The notes under the pieces are model-generated. The model was not told where the DNA came from and did not search any database. It saw only the letters and a list, made by a program, of their open reading frames with translations. A program made the translations under genes and the position numbers. A stretch of DNA of 64,000 bases. Source: Oceanirhabdus seepicola (GTDB taxonomy: Bacteria; Bacillota; Clostridia; Clostridiales; Clostridiaceae). Location of the stretch: contig NZ_JAGSOJ010000002.1 in the NCBI RefSeq assembly GCF_023684385.1, forward strand, positions 682,001 to 746,000. The letters run 5' to 3'. Positions 55,679 to 62,705 of this stretch are shown in pieces; positions within the stretch are counted from its first letter, which is position 1; every line of letters starts with the position of its first letter.

Positions 55679-55772
55679 ATAGAATGAAATTTTGTAACCC
55701 TATCCACTTCAAACATCCTTAAAACACTGGAGATTTGAAATGAATAGTGCAACAAAATTTAAATCATTCCAT
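55679..55772 (+). other. Long imperfect hairpin before the AlgJ-like gene (hairpin family copy 3)
   Basis: ATAGAATGA pairs with TCATTCCAT, AAATTTTGT (55687-55695) with ACAAAATTT (55752-55760), and CACTTCAAA with TTTGAAATG, ending in a loop TTAAAACAC-like. It lies between the MBOAT gene and the AGGTGG ribosome binding site. Related to 7984-8087. Confidence 0.6.
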
Positions 55773-55785
55773 ATGAGGTGGGCAT

Positions 55786-56688
55786 ATGAAAAAATTTATA
55801 TTAAAATTTACTATATTCATAACTTTGTTTGTTGTGACATTTCGGTTGTTTATAGGTGCCACTGAAGAAAAGTTATTAAGAGTATATGGACCAAACACAC
55901 AAATGCAGATAGAGCAAAGTTTTAAATATGCATTAAAAGAAGAATATAATCTTATTATATTAGGAAATTCCAGGATGTATAGAGGAATAAATCCTGATAT
56001 GTTCAATGTGAATACCTATAATTTTGCACATGATAACGATACATATAATCAAATGTATTACAAGCTTTTATATCTGGAGAAGAATAATAATTTACCAAAC
56101 AGCGTGCTTATTGGAACCGATTATTTTCAGTTCTCTTTTATAGCAGATACAAGAAATTATATTTATAAAAGTCTTTTAGATCCCGAATATATGAAGGATT
56201 ACTCATTTCATTTTAATGAAGATATGAACAGGAGAATGACAGAATTACAAAATAACCTTCTTTTGAGATGGAACAGCATATTTGAAGAAGAGGATGAGAA
56301 TAGGAGATATTTAAAAGGAAATGGGCAGTTTATAATTCCAGGAATACCTAGCGAAACGGATACTGTAACTAGAGAAAGTAAGATGCTGCCTATACAGAAG
56401 GAATATTTTGAAAAGATAATAGAGTATTGCAAAGATAAAAATATTAAAGTTATAGTGGTTATGCCGCCACTTAGAAAAAATGAACTTATAAATTACACTG
56501 ATGAGTATTTAAAGGAATTTAATCAATATATTAATGATAGTCTTGGAGAAGATGGGGTATACTTGAACTTTACTTATGATGCTAGGTTTAATATTAATGA
56601 TTTTACTGATATAACTCATTTGGATAAGGAAGGGGCAGATAAATTCTCTAAGATACTATGGGATCGTTTTAAAATAAACTTTCCCTAA
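55786..56688 (+). CDS. SGNH/AlgJ-like acetylation partner, membrane-anchored
   Basis: 300 residues with one N-terminal membrane helix (about 5-22). The rest is an extracytoplasmic SGNH-type domain: IILGNSRMYRGINPDMF carries the Ser of block I near residue 68, LIGTDYFQFSF follows, and DITHLDKEGADKFS near 280-293 has the Asp-x-x-His pair of block V. It should accept an acetyl group from the MBOAT protein and place it on a polysaccharide, as AlgJ/AlgX or DltD do. It is similar in plan to DltD but there is no dltA/C gene here, so polysaccharide O-acetylation fits better than D-alanylation. Confidence 0.8.
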   Translation: MKKFILKFTIFITLFVVTFRLFIGATEEKLLRVYGPNTQMQIEQSFKYALKEEYNLIILGNSRMYRGINPDMFNVNTYNFAHDNDTYNQMYYKLLYLEKNNNLPNSVLIGTDYFQFSFIADTRNYIYKSLLDPEYMKDYSFHFNEDMNRRMTELQNNLLLRWNSIFEEEDENRRYLKGNGQFIIPGIPSETDTVTRESKMLPIQKEYFEKIIEYCKDKNIKVIVVMPPLRKNELINYTDEYLKEFNQYINDSLGEDGVYLNFTYDARFNINDFTDITHLDKEGADKFSKILWDRFKINFP

Positions 56689-56765
56689 AGTTGTTTCAAA
56701 AAGTGAAAGAACCGTTCACATTTTGAAACAAAGGGTAAGTAATTTTTAAGCCGACCCTTAGGGAA
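56681..56765 (+). other. Long imperfect hairpin before the UbiA-like gene (hairpin family copy 4)
   Basis: TTCCCTAA (56681-56688, including the stop codon) pairs with TTAGGGAA (56758-56765). Inside, TGTTTCAAAA pairs with TTTTGAAACA and GTGA with TCAC around AAGAACCGT. The GAGAGAGAG ribosome binding site starts six bases later. Confidence 0.65.
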
Positions 56766-56787
56766 AATATTGAGAGAGAGATTAAAT

Positions 56788-57651
56788 ATGATGGAGAAGA
56801 TTAAGAGTTATTTAAAGCTTTTTAGAGTTAAACAATGGATAAAAAATGGATTTGTATTTTGTGCACTGATATTTTCAAGAAGTTTTACTAATACTGATAA
56901 TATTTTTGTAACAATAAAAGCTTTTATTGCATTTTGTTTTGTATCATCTTTTGTGTACATAATAAACGATGCTTCAGATATCGAGAAGGATAGAATGCAT
57001 CCAGTGAAAAAGAACAGACCTCTTGCAAGTGGAAAGGTTTCTCTTAAAGAAGGATACATATTAGCCTTTATTATGATATTTGCTGCATGTGGTATAAGTT
57101 ATAATATTAATAGCCTATTATTAAGGATTACATTATTATATGCCGTATTAAATATACTGTATACATATAAACTAAAGAATATAGCTATAATAGACGTGAT
57201 GAGCATAGCTGCAGGATTTATATTGAGAGTAGCAGCTGGAGCAGTAGCAATAGATGTGAAACTTTCCAGCTGGATAATAATCTGTACGGGATTACTTTCA
57301 CTATATTTAGGTTTTGGAAAGAGAAAGAATGAATTATATCTTTTAAAGGTAGGAGCTGGAACTCATAGAAAAACCCTCTCTCAATACAGCGAGGAATATG
57401 TGGATAGAATACTTCTTATGTTACTTGGGTTGACTATAATCAGTTACATATTATATTGTATTGATGGAACAGAATATGCACGGATGATATACACAATCCC
57501 ATTTGTTATATACGGAACCCTTAGATATGAGATGCTTCTGAGTACTAACAAAATGGGTGGAGCACCGGAAGAGGTATTTATTCAGGATAAACCCTTCTTG
57601 GTGAATATTGTTTTATGGTTAGTGACATGCTTATGGGCAGTGGCGCTTTAG
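56788..57651 (+). CDS. UbiA-family prenyltransferase (decaprenyl-phosphate phosphoribosyltransferase-like)
   Basis: About 287 residues from ATG 56788, with GAGAGAG upstream. Eight or nine membrane helices. Motif 1 is FVYIINDASDIEKDRMHP, giving NDxxDxxxD, followed by KKNRPLASGKVS; motif 2 is LYLGFGKRKNEL. The HP-x-K-x-x-RP stretch and motif 2 are those of the DPPR synthase group, which joins ribose phosphate to polyprenyl phosphate, rather than quinone-making UbiA. In this setting it may supply a lipid-linked pentose for surface glycan, in line with the acetylation genes upstream. The substrate is inferred. Confidence 0.85.
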   Translation: MMEKIKSYLKLFRVKQWIKNGFVFCALIFSRSFTNTDNIFVTIKAFIAFCFVSSFVYIINDASDIEKDRMHPVKKNRPLASGKVSLKEGYILAFIMIFAACGISYNINSLLLRITLLYAVLNILYTYKLKNIAIIDVMSIAAGFILRVAAGAVAIDVKLSSWIIICTGLLSLYLGFGKRKNELYLLKVGAGTHRKTLSQYSEEYVDRILLMLLGLTIISYILYCIDGTEYARMIYTIPFVIYGTLRYEMLLSTNKMGGAPEEVFIQDKPFLVNIVLWLVTCLWAVAL

Positions 57652-57658
57652 GAAACAT

Positions 57659-57919
57659 AGTTGAGAGTGGAGAGTGTAGAGTGGAGAACGATGGAGGGTT
57701 CTGACCAAAGGTCAGAACCTTAATTTTATTGGTTAAGTAACAATAAGATTTTGCTCGTTTCATTAGGAATGAAACATTGTATCTTAGGTGCAATATTTTA
57801 TCCTTGGATAAAATGAGTAAAATTCTATTGGTCTAAAGGTCGATAAAATCTAGTTTCTGCTCAAGGAGCATAAACATCCTACGTTCTCCACTCTCCATTC
57901 TCAACTTCCAACTTCTTTT
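57659..57919. repeat. Structured repeat element, copy 3
   Basis: AGTTGAGAGTGGAGAG ... CTCTCCATTCTCAACTTC ends. The 5' hairpin here is GGTTCTGACC/GGTCAGAACC instead of the ATTTCAC hairpin of copies 2 and 4. The core outer stem is TTTTGCTC with GAGTAAAA: the first base pair has changed on both strands relative to GTTTACTC/GAGTAAAC. The inner hairpins GTTTCAT/ATGAAAC and ATTTTATC/GATAAAAT are kept. It fills most of 57652-58006. Confidence 0.85.
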
Positions 57920-57935
57920 AAAATTTAACTTTATA

Positions 57936-57964
57936 TAGAATAAGAACTTAAGTTCGTGTATAAT
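57936..57964 (+). promoter_or_regulatory. dinB promoter with LexA (SOS) box
   Basis: GAACTTAAGTTC (57944-57955) fits the Gram-positive LexA/DinR box GAAC-N4-GTTC. It lies between a possible -35 (TAGAAT 57936-57941) and -10 TATAAT (57959-57964), so LexA binding would block transcription. Confidence 0.8.
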
Positions 57965-58006
57965 ATATAATAAAAGGGAATTTCTAAAGGGGGCGTTTGG
58001 GGTTTT

Positions 58007-59344
58007 ATGAGTTATGCAAGTTTTGATAACGTTAAAGATAATAGATATAGAAATAATAAATATGAAGATGATTTGTTTTTTAAGAAGAAGAGCAAAAATA
58101 GAATAATATTTCATATAGATGCTAACTCGGCGTTCTTATCTTGGGATGCGGTATATAGATTGCAACATGGTGAGGGTGTGGATTTAAGAGAAATTCCCTC
58201 TGTTGTGGGAGGGGATCCTAAATCTAGGCATGGAATAGTTTTAGCTAAATCTATTCCAGCTAAAAAATTTGGGGTGCAAACAGGAGAGTCTTTAATGGAG
58301 GCCAAGATAAAATGTCCAAAGCTTACAGTGGTTCCACCAAGGTTTCATATTTATATTAAGAGTAGTAATGCTATGTTTGATATTTTTAGTGAGTATACAC
58401 CAACAATACAGAGATATTCAATTGATGAATGTTTTTTAGATGTAAGTGAGAATGAAGATGCTAAAAGAGATCCTTATGAACTTGCTATAAAGATTAAGGA
58501 GAGGATAAAATCAGAATTAGGATTTACGGTGAGTGTAGGGGTTTCTAATAATAAACTTCTAGCAAAGATGGGATCGGAACTTAAGAAACCAGATGCATCT
58601 ACAACACTTTTTCCCCAGGAGATTGAGAACAAGCTTTGGCCTTTGCCGGTGAGGGAATTATTTATGGTGGGGAGAGCAACAGAAAAAAAACTAAAGACTA
58701 TTGGAATCAATACAATTGGGGAATTAGCACAATGTGAGGTGGGAGTTCTTAAAGAAAGAATGAAGAGTCATGGAAAACTTGTTTGGGAATATGCAAATGG
58801 CATAGATCATTCTTTGGTAAGAAGAGAAAACTATATAGAGATGAAAGGGATAGGGAATTCAACTACAATATCATTTGATGTTGATACTAAGGAAGAGGCT
58901 CATATGGTATTAATGTCCTTGGTTGAAACTTGTAGTATGAGACTTAGAGACTCGGGGAATATATGCAAATGTATAACGGTTTCCATAAGAAACAGTGAGT
59001 TTATAAACTATAGTCATCAAAAGGTCATGGCATATGAGACTAACTGTACAGATGATATATATATAGAAGTGATAAGATTGTTTGATGAAATGTGGAAAAG
59101 AGAACCTATAAGACACCTGGGAATACGATTATCACATCTATCTACCTCAAAGAATAGGCAATTAACATTATTCGATTATAAAGATATAAAGAAAAAAGAG
59201 AGTTTAGATTCTGTAATTGACGGAATAAGGATGAAATATGGAACAGATGCTGTTGTGAGAGCTAAGTTTATTCATAGTGGTTTGAAACCTATTAGAGGTG
59301 GAGCTGGGGCAGAGAGTTATCCTGTAATGAGCAGCATTCTTTAA
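58007..59344 (+). CDS. dinB: DNA polymerase IV (Y-family translesion polymerase)
   Basis: 445 residues. IIFHIDANSAFLSWDAVYR carries the first metal Asp near residue 39, YSIDECFLD the second catalytic acidic pair near 132-140, and then helix-hairpin-helix and little-finger domains (FMVGRATEKKLKTIGINTIGELA; KGIGNSTTISFDVDT). It copies damaged DNA and is induced with the SOS response; the LexA box upstream supports that. It is longer than E. coli DinB: about 30 basic and polar residues precede the polymerase domain, though the start has an AAAGGGGG-type site some distance upstream. Confidence 0.96.
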   Translation: MSYASFDNVKDNRYRNNKYEDDLFFKKKSKNRIIFHIDANSAFLSWDAVYRLQHGEGVDLREIPSVVGGDPKSRHGIVLAKSIPAKKFGVQTGESLMEAKIKCPKLTVVPPRFHIYIKSSNAMFDIFSEYTPTIQRYSIDECFLDVSENEDAKRDPYELAIKIKERIKSELGFTVSVGVSNNKLLAKMGSELKKPDASTTLFPQEIENKLWPLPVRELFMVGRATEKKLKTIGINTIGELAQCEVGVLKERMKSHGKLVWEYANGIDHSLVRRENYIEMKGIGNSTTISFDVDTKEEAHMVLMSLVETCSMRLRDSGNICKCITVSIRNSEFINYSHQKVMAYETNCTDDIYIEVIRLFDEMWKREPIRHLGIRLSHLSTSKNRQLTLFDYKDIKKKESLDSVIDGIRMKYGTDAVVRAKFIHSGLKPIRGGAGAESYPVMSSIL

Positions 59345-59350
59345 AGACAT

Positions 59351-59691
59351 AGTTGAGAGATTAAAAGAAGTTGACAGCGGACAGTTGACAACGGACAACG
59401 ATTGACATTTCACTCCGTGAAATTTTAATTGTATTGTTCAATGAATAAGAGCCGGATACTCGTTTCATTTAGATTGAAGCATTGTACTTGAAATCCAAGA
59501 GTTTATTCGTTGATAAAACCAGTGAAAATATTTTTTAAAAAAAATAATAAGGTTTTACTATAAATACAATATTTTATCGCAAGATAAAATAAGTAAAATC
59601 ACTTTGTGCTAAAGAACAATAAAATAAAGGTTCTGACATAAGTCAGAACCTTTATTTTATTGTCAACTTTCAACTTCCTTTAAAAGTTTCC
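59351..59691. repeat. Structured repeat element, copy 4 (degenerate, with insertion)
   Basis: Ends AAAAGAAGTTGACAGCGGAC ... CTTTCAACTTCC with an outer partial AGTTGAGAG at 59351. It has hairpin ATTTCACTCCGTGAAAT, a decayed core, a second partial core tail (ATTTTATCgcaaGATAAAAT) after ~60 extra bases, and hairpin GGTTCTGAC/GTCAGAACC with T-rich flank that could act as a terminator for dinB. It fills 59345-59734. Confidence 0.75.
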
Positions 59692-59734
59692 ATTCTAAGC
59701 TTCTTCTAAAGCTTTCATTATGAATTTCTTTTCT

Positions 59735-60781
59735 TTAGAGATTTAAAGCTAAGTATTCGTCTTTAATCCAATTCATTTTCTTCATTATATAATAAAAACC
59801 AAGTGTTAATAATGCTGGTGCGATTATCTGCATTATTAGAATCATTATTATTAACTGTGCGGGTGGCGTTGTTGAACTCATAGAAGCCCATGTGCCAAAT
59901 TGACCTACTAAGCCGCTTGTACCCATTCCAGCACCAAGAGGATTATTTGTCATTTTAAGTACTGAAGTTGATATAGGGCCAAGTATTGCACCTGCAAGTA
60001 TTGGTGGTATCCATATCTGAGGCTTTTTAACTATATTTGATACTTGTAACATTGAAGTACCAAGTCCTTGTGAAATTAAACCTCCTACACCGTTGGCTTT
60101 AAAACTCATAACTGCAAATCCAACCATCTGAGCGCAACATCCAACAGTAGCAGCACCAGCAGCTAATCCATCAAGCCCAAGAGAAATTGCAATGGCAGCG
60201 CTACTTATAGGGGCAGTTAAGAACATTCCCATTAAAGCGGCAACCAGAATACCCATTGGAATTGGATGAAGTTTTGTTGTTACATCAATTATATCTCCCA
60301 TATAGATCATGAATTCAGATATAGGTGGTCCAACAAATTTCCCTGCTAAAGAACCAAGTATAATTGTAGTTAATGGAATCACAACAATATCAACTTTGGT
60401 CTTACCACTTACTAAATTCCCAAATTCAGCACCAACTACAGCGGCAACAAAGGCTCCTACTGGTCCACCAAGGGAATAACCAAAAGCTCCAGTGGCAACT
60501 GATGAGAAGATTACTAGAGGAGGCATTTTAAAACCATAAGCTATTGCGCATCCTATAGCTGCCCCTACAACTGGGGATTTTGCTCCTATTATAGCTGAAA
60601 ATTCTTTAAGAAAACCTAAAAAAGGTATTTGAGATAATTGTGACAAAATTAACCCTATAATTAATGAAGAAAATAAACCTAATGCCATGTAACTCAAACC
60701 TGTTATAAAATATCTGTTCAGGACTTTCTTTAAGAACTTAGAACCTGAATTGATTTCATTATTGTCTTTTTTATCAATCAT
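59735..60781 (-). CDS. PTS EIIC-like membrane protein (PTS_EIIC_2 family)
   Basis: 348 residues with about nine membrane helices and many Gly-rich turns: IIGAKSPVVGAAIGCAIAYGF, VAAVVGAEFGNLVSGKTKVD, ELHPIPMG-like KLHPIPMGILVAALMGM and GTSGLVGQFGTW. This matches the stand-alone PTS_EIIC_2 family, which has the membrane domain alone. No EIIA/EIIB gene is nearby, so coupling to the phosphotransferase system is not shown; it may carry a small solute. AAGGGAGGAG precedes the start. An inverted repeat in its promoter suggests a repressor. Confidence 0.8.
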   Translation of the reverse strand: MIDKKDNNEINSGSKFLKKVLNRYFITGLSYMALGLFSSLIIGLILSQLSQIPFLGFLKEFSAIIGAKSPVVGAAIGCAIAYGFKMPPLVIFSSVATGAFGYSLGGPVGAFVAAVVGAEFGNLVSGKTKVDIVVIPLTTIILGSLAGKFVGPPISEFMIYMGDIIDVTTKLHPIPMGILVAALMGMFLTAPISSAAIAISLGLDGLAAGAATVGCCAQMVGFAVMSFKANGVGGLISQGLGTSMLQVSNIVKKPQIWIPPILAGAILGPISTSVLKMTNNPLGAGMGTSGLVGQFGTWASMSSTTPPAQLIIMILIMQIIAPALLTLGFYYIMKKMNWIKDEYLALNL

Positions 60782-60795
60782 ATAAACTCCTCCCT

Positions 60796-60815
60796 TATAT
60801 ACACAGCTGTATATA
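60796..60815. promoter_or_regulatory. Operator-like inverted repeat before the EIIC-like gene
   Basis: TATATACA (60796-60803), CAGC, TGTATATA (60808-60815) is a perfect inverted repeat 15 bases before the start codon, overlapping the ribosome binding site side of the promoter. It probably binds a dimeric regulator. Confidence 0.6.
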
Positions 60816-60877
60816 CATTAAAAGTATATCAATGTTTTACATATGAGTAAAGAAAAAAAGAAAAATAAATTAAAAAT

Positions 60878-61128
60878 GTGCAACTAAAATAAATATAGTG
60901 ACGTATTTATATATGTGTGTAAAAACAACAGGAAAAATTCACAATCATTAAGTGAATAAAAAGTTTTAAAAGTTTTTTTGAAAAAAGTGCAACTAAAATT
61001 TAAAACTTAACGTATTTAATAATGTGTGAAAAAAGCAATGCAAAGTTAATTTGTTAAGAAATTAAGAAATTAAAAAATATCAAAAAGATTGCAACCAAAA
61101 TCTATATCGTACGTTATTTATTATATAG
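60878..61128 (+). repeat. Three ~40-bp direct repeats upstream of the surface-protein promoter
   Basis: Copies at 60878-60919, 60987-61028 and 61089-61128. Each is GTGCAACTAAAAT (TTGCAACCAAAAT in the third), a 9-10-base spacer, then ACGTATTTAT-type and GTGTG or TATAG. Spacing is 109 and 102 bases, near ten helical turns. They may be regulator sites or tandem promoters. No gene lies in 60816-61170. Confidence 0.7.
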
Positions 61129-61170
61129 ACAGTAATCGCAGATGAATTATGGTCTGGATGATTTTAAGTG

Positions 61171-61200
61171 TTGACTTGAAATGAATATGTAATATATAAT
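61171..61200 (+). promoter_or_regulatory. Strong promoter of the 61354 secreted-protein gene
   Basis: TTGACT (61171-61176), 18-bp spacer, TATAAT (61195-61200). Both boxes are close to the sigma-A consensus. Confidence 0.85.
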
Positions 61201-61206
61201 AGAATG

Positions 61207-61353
61207 AGCATGATATTCTTATAATGGGATAATGATGACTTGCATCAGTTGAATGCAACGGTAGGGATGGTTGACAATTGGTACAAGCTATTATGGACAT
61301 GCTAACCAAAATAAACAAATAAATATATTTTTAAACAGGAGGGGACTACAATA
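61207..61353 (+). other. Long 5' untranslated leader of the 61354 gene
   Basis: About 147 bases from the predicted start to the ATG. It contains a small stem-loop (TTGCATcagttgATGCAA near 61239-61258) and ends with AGGAGGGGAC before the ATG. Long structured leaders are common for stable surface-layer mRNAs. No known riboswitch was recognised. Confidence 0.5.
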
Positions 61354-62643
61354 ATGAAGGCTATTAAAAGAAAAATCAGCTTATTTTTAGCTGGCTTGAT
61401 GGTTGCTAGTGCTGTAAGCGTTATGCCAACAAGAGCTGAAGGTACAACTACAGTACCAACAAATGTTAAGTTCTTCAACGCTCATCGTGAAGTAATTGCT
61501 GGCGATGAAATGGGAGTATTCATTACTTCAGAAGCAGAAGGACAAGTTCAATACAAAGTTTGGTTCTACGATGCAGAAGGAAACTGGACAGAAACAGAGT
61601 ACAGTGAAGCAGTAGATCCATCAGTTCCATACTACATGGAGTTACCTGAAACTTTTAAAGAAGGACAAAACACTATTTCTGTTTGGGTTAAAAGAGCAGA
61701 CGTAGATGTAACTGAAACTGAGCACTACAAAGAAGACGTTAAATCAGGATATGATACTTTCCACTACAATCATTTATATGCTGATAAAGAAGGATTCAGT
61801 GCTGGTGAGAAAATTGACTACACTATGAATGGTAAAACTGTTACAATCAACAGTGTTACTGGAGTAGAAGAAGGAAGCGAATTCAAAGTTTACTTCTATG
61901 ACTACGCTAACAGCAAGTGGGGAGAAATTTCTACTGAGTGGAGTGGCGAGCCAGTTGAGTACACTTTCGAAGAAGAAGGATACTACTTACTTGACGTTCA
62001 GATCAACAAACCTGAAAGTGACGAAAAGTATGATGCATTAAGAATGGAAGTTATCAATGTAACTGAAAATGCTTCTGCAACAGTTGCTGTTACTACTTCT
62101 GTAGATAAATTAATGTTTGGTGCTAACGTAACAGTTACTGCTGATAATGATGGAGTTGCGACTTACCAAATTTTCACAAAAGTTGGTGAAAACATGGAAG
62201 CTCTTCATGATGATAAAGTTGTAGTTGGAGAAGTTGCTGAAGATTTATTCCCAGCAGAAGAAGGACAAGAGGTTACTATTAAATTCTTCGATGCAGAAGG
62301 AACTTTTGTTGGAGAAGTTAATACTGAATTAGGTAAAGAAGCTTCTTTCAAAATTGAAAAAGAAGAAGAAATAGAGCTTAAAGATTTTGTAGCAGTAGCT
62401 ACTTTAGAAAAATTAATGTTTGGTGGAAATGTAACTGTAACTTGTGAAGCTGAAGAAGTTGCTACTTACCAAATCTTCACAAAAGTTGGAGAAGACATGG
62501 AAGCTCTTCATGATGATAAAGTTGTAGTTGGAGAAACTGCTAAAGATTTATTCCCAGTAGAAGCAGACCAAGAAGTTCTTGTTAAATTCTTCAATGCTGA
62601 AGGAACTTTATTAGGACAAAGCGAAACAACTTTAGTAAAGTAA
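61354..62643 (+). CDS. Abundant secreted surface protein with duplicated C-terminal domain
   Basis: 429 residues. Signal peptide MKAIKRKISLFLAGLMVAS ... TRAEG with an Ala-x-Ala-like cut. The mature part is beta-rich: two related domains in the first half (FNAHREVIAGDEMGVFI; ADKEGFSAGEKIDYTM) and two close repeats in the second (KLMFGANVTVTADNDGVATY and KLMFGGNVTVTCEAEEVATY, both with YQIFTKVGE and MEALHDDKVVVGE). Codon choice (TTC, TAC, AAC, GGT) differs from most of the window and, with the near-consensus promoter and AGGAGGGG site, points to very high expression, as for an S-layer protein. No anchor is visible. Family not recognised. Confidence 0.8.
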   Translation: MKAIKRKISLFLAGLMVASAVSVMPTRAEGTTTVPTNVKFFNAHREVIAGDEMGVFITSEAEGQVQYKVWFYDAEGNWTETEYSEAVDPSVPYYMELPETFKEGQNTISVWVKRADVDVTETEHYKEDVKSGYDTFHYNHLYADKEGFSAGEKIDYTMNGKTVTINSVTGVEEGSEFKVYFYDYANSKWGEISTEWSGEPVEYTFEEEGYYLLDVQINKPESDEKYDALRMEVINVTENASATVAVTTSVDKLMFGANVTVTADNDGVATYQIFTKVGENMEALHDDKVVVGEVAEDLFPAEEGQEVTIKFFDAEGTFVGEVNTELGKEASFKIEKEEEIELKDFVAVATLEKLMFGGNVTVTCEAEEVATYQIFTKVGEDMEALHDDKVVVGETAKDLFPVEADQEVLVKFFNAEGTLLGQSETTLVK

Positions 62644-62705
62644 TTTAGAAATTTAATTTAATATATTGTTAAGAAAAAATAGATATAATTGGAGGGTAAC
62701 AAATT

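Noticed and set aside
55679..56765. Cyclic di-GMP riboswitches in front of the envelope genes
   Set aside because: The conserved GEMM-I and class II core sequences are absent; the hairpins share only their own loop pattern.
44587..59691. CRISPR array made by the recurring hairpins
   Set aside because: Copies are kilobases apart, differ in length and have no regular spacers; no cas genes are present.
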